Source: Sinimarinibacterium sp. NLF-5-8 (GTDB lineage: Bacteria; Pseudomonadota; Gammaproteobacteria; Nevskiales; Nevskiaceae). Taken from it: a stretch of 64,000 bases of DNA. A program made the position numbers and the translations under genes. Positions within the stretch are counted from its first letter, which is position 1. Each line of letters starts with the position of its first letter. The notes beneath the pieces were generated by a model. That model saw nothing but the letters and a program-made list of their open reading frames with translations. It was not told the DNA's origin and did no database searches. The stretch spans positions 1,240,001-1,304,000 of the forward strand of contig NZ_CP048030.1 in NCBI RefSeq assembly GCF_010092425.1. The letters are read 5' to 3'. This document shows, piece by piece, positions 62,136 through 64,000 of the stretch.

Positions 62136-62903
62136 TTAACGAATCGCCTGGCCGACCCGGCTCAAAACGACACGATTTTGGTCGGCATCCCACGACATCC
62201 AGATGAAAAACGCCTTGCCGACGAGGTTTTTCTCCGGCACGGTGCCCCAGCGGCGGCTGTCGTCCGAGCCGTCACGGTTATCGCCCATTGCAAAGTATTC
62301 GCCGGGCGGTACGGTGAACTCGAAATCGAGCGTCGGACGATCGGGATTGATCAGGATGTTGTGTTCGACGCCGGTGAGATTTTCGGCCAGCCGGTACACC
62401 ACGCCGCCACCGCTGGTTGCAAATGCACCGGCGTCCTTGAGATCAGCAGATTCGCCATTGACCCACAGCTGCTTGTCACGGTAGACGATATGGTCGCCGG
62501 GCAAGCCGACGATGCGCTTGATGAAATCCTTGCTCGGATCCACCGGCCAGCGAAACACCGCAACATCGCCCCGCTGTGGCGCCTGGGTCTTGATGAACTT
62601 CTGGTGAAAAACCGGATCGCGCACGCCGTAGGCAAACTTGTTGACGAGGATGAAATCCCCGACCAGCAGCGTCGGGATCATCGAACCCGACGGGATCCGG
62701 AACGGCTCGACAAGAAACGAGCGCACGAACAGCACGACGAAGATGACCGGGAAAAAGGATCGACAGAAATCAACGAAGGCGCCGGGCTTGTCATCCACCC
62801 CGCGCCGCGCCGACAGCAGCCATTTGTCGAGCGCCCAGAACACGCCGGTGATCAGCGTCAGCACGCTGAGCACGACGGCAAAATCCACATGAAAATCTTC
62901 CAT
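62136..62903 (-). CDS. lepB: Signal peptidase I
   Basis: 255 residues from the ATG at 62903 with GAGGT upstream; the open frame before it overlaps lepA. N-terminal TM segments (VVLSVLTLITGVFWAL and FFPVIFVVLFVRSFLV) precede the catalytic domain in the periplasm. The nucleophile is in RIPSGSMIPTLLVGD and the general-base Lys in KRIVGLPGD, with MGDNRDGSDDSRRWG near the end. It removes signal peptides from exported proteins. Confidence 0.95.
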   Translation of the reverse strand: MEDFHVDFAVVLSVLTLITGVFWALDKWLLSARRGVDDKPGAFVDFCRSFFPVIFVVLFVRSFLVEPFRIPSGSMIPTLLVGDFILVNKFAYGVRDPVFHQKFIKTQAPQRGDVAVFRWPVDPSKDFIKRIVGLPGDHIVYRDKQLWVNGESADLKDAGAFATSGGGVVYRLAENLTGVEHNILINPDRPTLDFEFTVPPGEYFAMGDNRDGSDDSRRWGTVPEKNLVGKAFFIWMSWDADQNRVVLSRVGQAIR

Positions 62904-62923
62904 CCGATACCTCGCAGTTGCCT

Positions 62924-64000
62924 TTACTTCTTGCGATCCACGCCGAGAACGGCGAGAAATGCTTCTTGTGGTATTTCGACGTTGCCGACGGATTTCATCC
63001 GCTTTTTGCCTTCTTTTTGTTTTTCCAGCAGCTTGCGCTTGCGGCTGATGTCGCCGCCGTAGCATTTTGCCGTGACATCCTTGCGCAGGGCCTTGACGGT
63101 GGTGCGCGCAATGATCTTGGCGCCGATGGCGGCTTGAATGGCAATGTCGAACATCTGCCGGTGAATCACGTCCTGCATCCGTTCACAGAGGTCGCGCCCG
63201 CGCGGATAGGCCGCATCCCGATGAACGATGGTGGCCAGCGCATCAACGCGGTCGCCGTTGACCAGCACGTCGAGCTTGACCAGATCGCCAGCCTGAAAGC
63301 GCACAAACTCATATTCAAACGAGGCAAACCCGCGCGAGACACTCTTGAGCCGGTCAAAAAAGTCCAGAACCACCTCGGCCATCGGCATTTCCACTTCCAT
63401 CTGCACCTGGCTGCCGAGGTAGCGCAGGTTTTTCTGCACGCCGCGTTTTTCCATGCACAGCTGCATGACCGCGCCGACATAGTCCTGCGGCATCAGAATG
63501 CGCGCGCTGATGATCGGCTCGCGCACCTCGGCCACCGCGCCGGGTTCGGGCAGTTCGGCGGGGTTGTCCACGCTGATGACGCTGCCGTCGGTTTTCAGCA
63601 CTTCGTACACCACCGAGGGCGCGGTGGTGATCAGGTTCAGGTTGTATTCGCGCTCCAGCCGCTCCTGGACGATGTCCATGTGCAGCATGCCCAGAAAGCC
63701 GATGCGAAAACCAAAGCCCAGGGCGGTGGAGTTTTCGGGTTCGAACTGCAGGGCGGAGTCATTCAGGCGCAGCTTTTGCAGCGATTCGCGGAAGGTTTCA
63801 AAGTCGTCGGCATCGACCGGGAACATGCCGGCAAACACGCGCGGCTGCACCTGGCGAAAACCCGGCACGGCCTCGCTGCATGGCTTGTGTGCCAACGTCA
63901 GCGTATCGCCGACCGGCGCGCCGAAGATGTCCTTGATGCCGCAGACGACAAAGCCAACTTCGCCACATTCCAGCCGTTCCTTGAACAGGCGCTTGGGACT
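62924..64000 (-). CDS. lepA: Elongation factor 4 (LepA), N-terminal part beyond window
   Basis: 359 residues visible of about 600, in frame to the window end. The G domain is not in view. The visible part runs from domain II ([27 protein letters not shown]) through [27 protein letters not shown] to the LepA-specific C-terminal domain ([42 protein letters not shown]). It is a ribosome-binding GTPase that promotes back-translocation or initiation. LepB follows 20 bp later. Confidence 0.96.
   Translation of the reverse strand, partial: SPKRLFKERLECGEVGFVVCGIKDIFGAPVGDTLTLAHKPCSEAVPGFRQVQPRVFAGMFPVDADDFETFRESLQKLRLNDSALQFEPENSTALGFGFRIGFLGMLHMDIVQERLEREYNLNLITTAPSVVYEVLKTDGSVISVDNPAELPEPGAVAEVREPIISARILMPQDYVGAVMQLCMEKRGVQKNLRYLGSQVQMEVEMPMAEVVLDFFDRLKSVSRGFASFEYEFVRFQAGDLVKLDVLVNGDRVDALATIVHRDAAYPRGRDLCERMQDVIHRQMFDIAIQAAIGAKIIARTTVKALRKDVTAKCYGGDISRKRKLLEKQKEGKKRMKSVGNVEIPQEAFLAVLGVDRKK

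Overview
The window is GC-rich, densely packed chromosomal DNA from a gammaproteobacterium. The evidence is the gene order lepA-lepB-DUF4845-rnc-era-recO-pdxJ-acpS with cysM, a BarA/GacS-type kinase and rlmD beside it, plus waaA/kdkA, nagZ next to S-methyl-5'-thioinosine phosphorylase, and trmJ-suhB. The catabolic and envelope content resembles hydrocarbon- or steroid-degrading Nevskiales/Solimonas-type bacteria, but that placement is inference. No phage, IS element, plasmid gene or CRISPR array was seen. The composition is odd in one way: the palindrome GCGCGC and longer GC alternations recur throughout, in genes and between them.

Layout. 1-5009: an S46 peptidase (cut by the window edge), two small proteins and a 939-aa hydrolase-like lipoprotein. 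5094-7173: fbp, tRNA-Gln(CUG), rpsI, rplM. 7370-10069: a reduced Fe-S operon, cysE-iscS-iscU-like-iscA, whose scaffold-like protein lacks two of the three cluster cysteines. 10245-16704: trmJ, suhB, the dTDP-rhamnose genes rfbBACD, and serS. 16751-21919: a tightly coupled envelope operon (LtaS-like sulfatase-fold protein, EptA-like transferase, small secreted ORF, one-POTRA outer-membrane barrel). 22102-26949: a porin-like protein and a periplasmic-binding-like protein, divergent from an NtrC-type two-component system. 27045-28252: a SWIB-domain protein and DksA, both with Lys/Ala-rich tails.

28352-33810: a LysR regulator divergent from DoxX, two pirins, OsmC and an aldehyde dehydrogenase. 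33889-40428: an oxidative catabolic cluster on the minus strand (Rieske oxygenase, 2Fe-2S ferredoxin, DUF1329 protein, SDR, aldehyde dehydrogenase, plus TetR and a 54-aa rubredoxin). Hairpins sit in its intercistronic gaps. 40528-45379: a decayed waaA relic, a small membrane protein, then waaA, kdkA and glycosyltransferases of LPS core synthesis. 45674-49524: a Tat-exported lipoprotein with a GMC oxidoreductase, then two more paralogues of the glycosyltransferase found beside kdkA. 49533-55918: purine salvage, peptidoglycan recycling, a YkuD transpeptidase without a signal peptide, a CYTH protein, rlmD, an exonuclease and cysM. 56030-64000: a BarA-type hybrid kinase and the conserved acpS-to-lepA block, with lepA cut by the window end.

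Functional themes are the outer membrane and LPS (rhamnose sugar nucleotides, Kdo transfer and phosphorylation, lipid A phosphoethanolamine), oxidation of a hydrophobic substrate (Rieske system, dehydrogenases, GMC enzyme, rubredoxin), and housekeeping translation and RNA processing.
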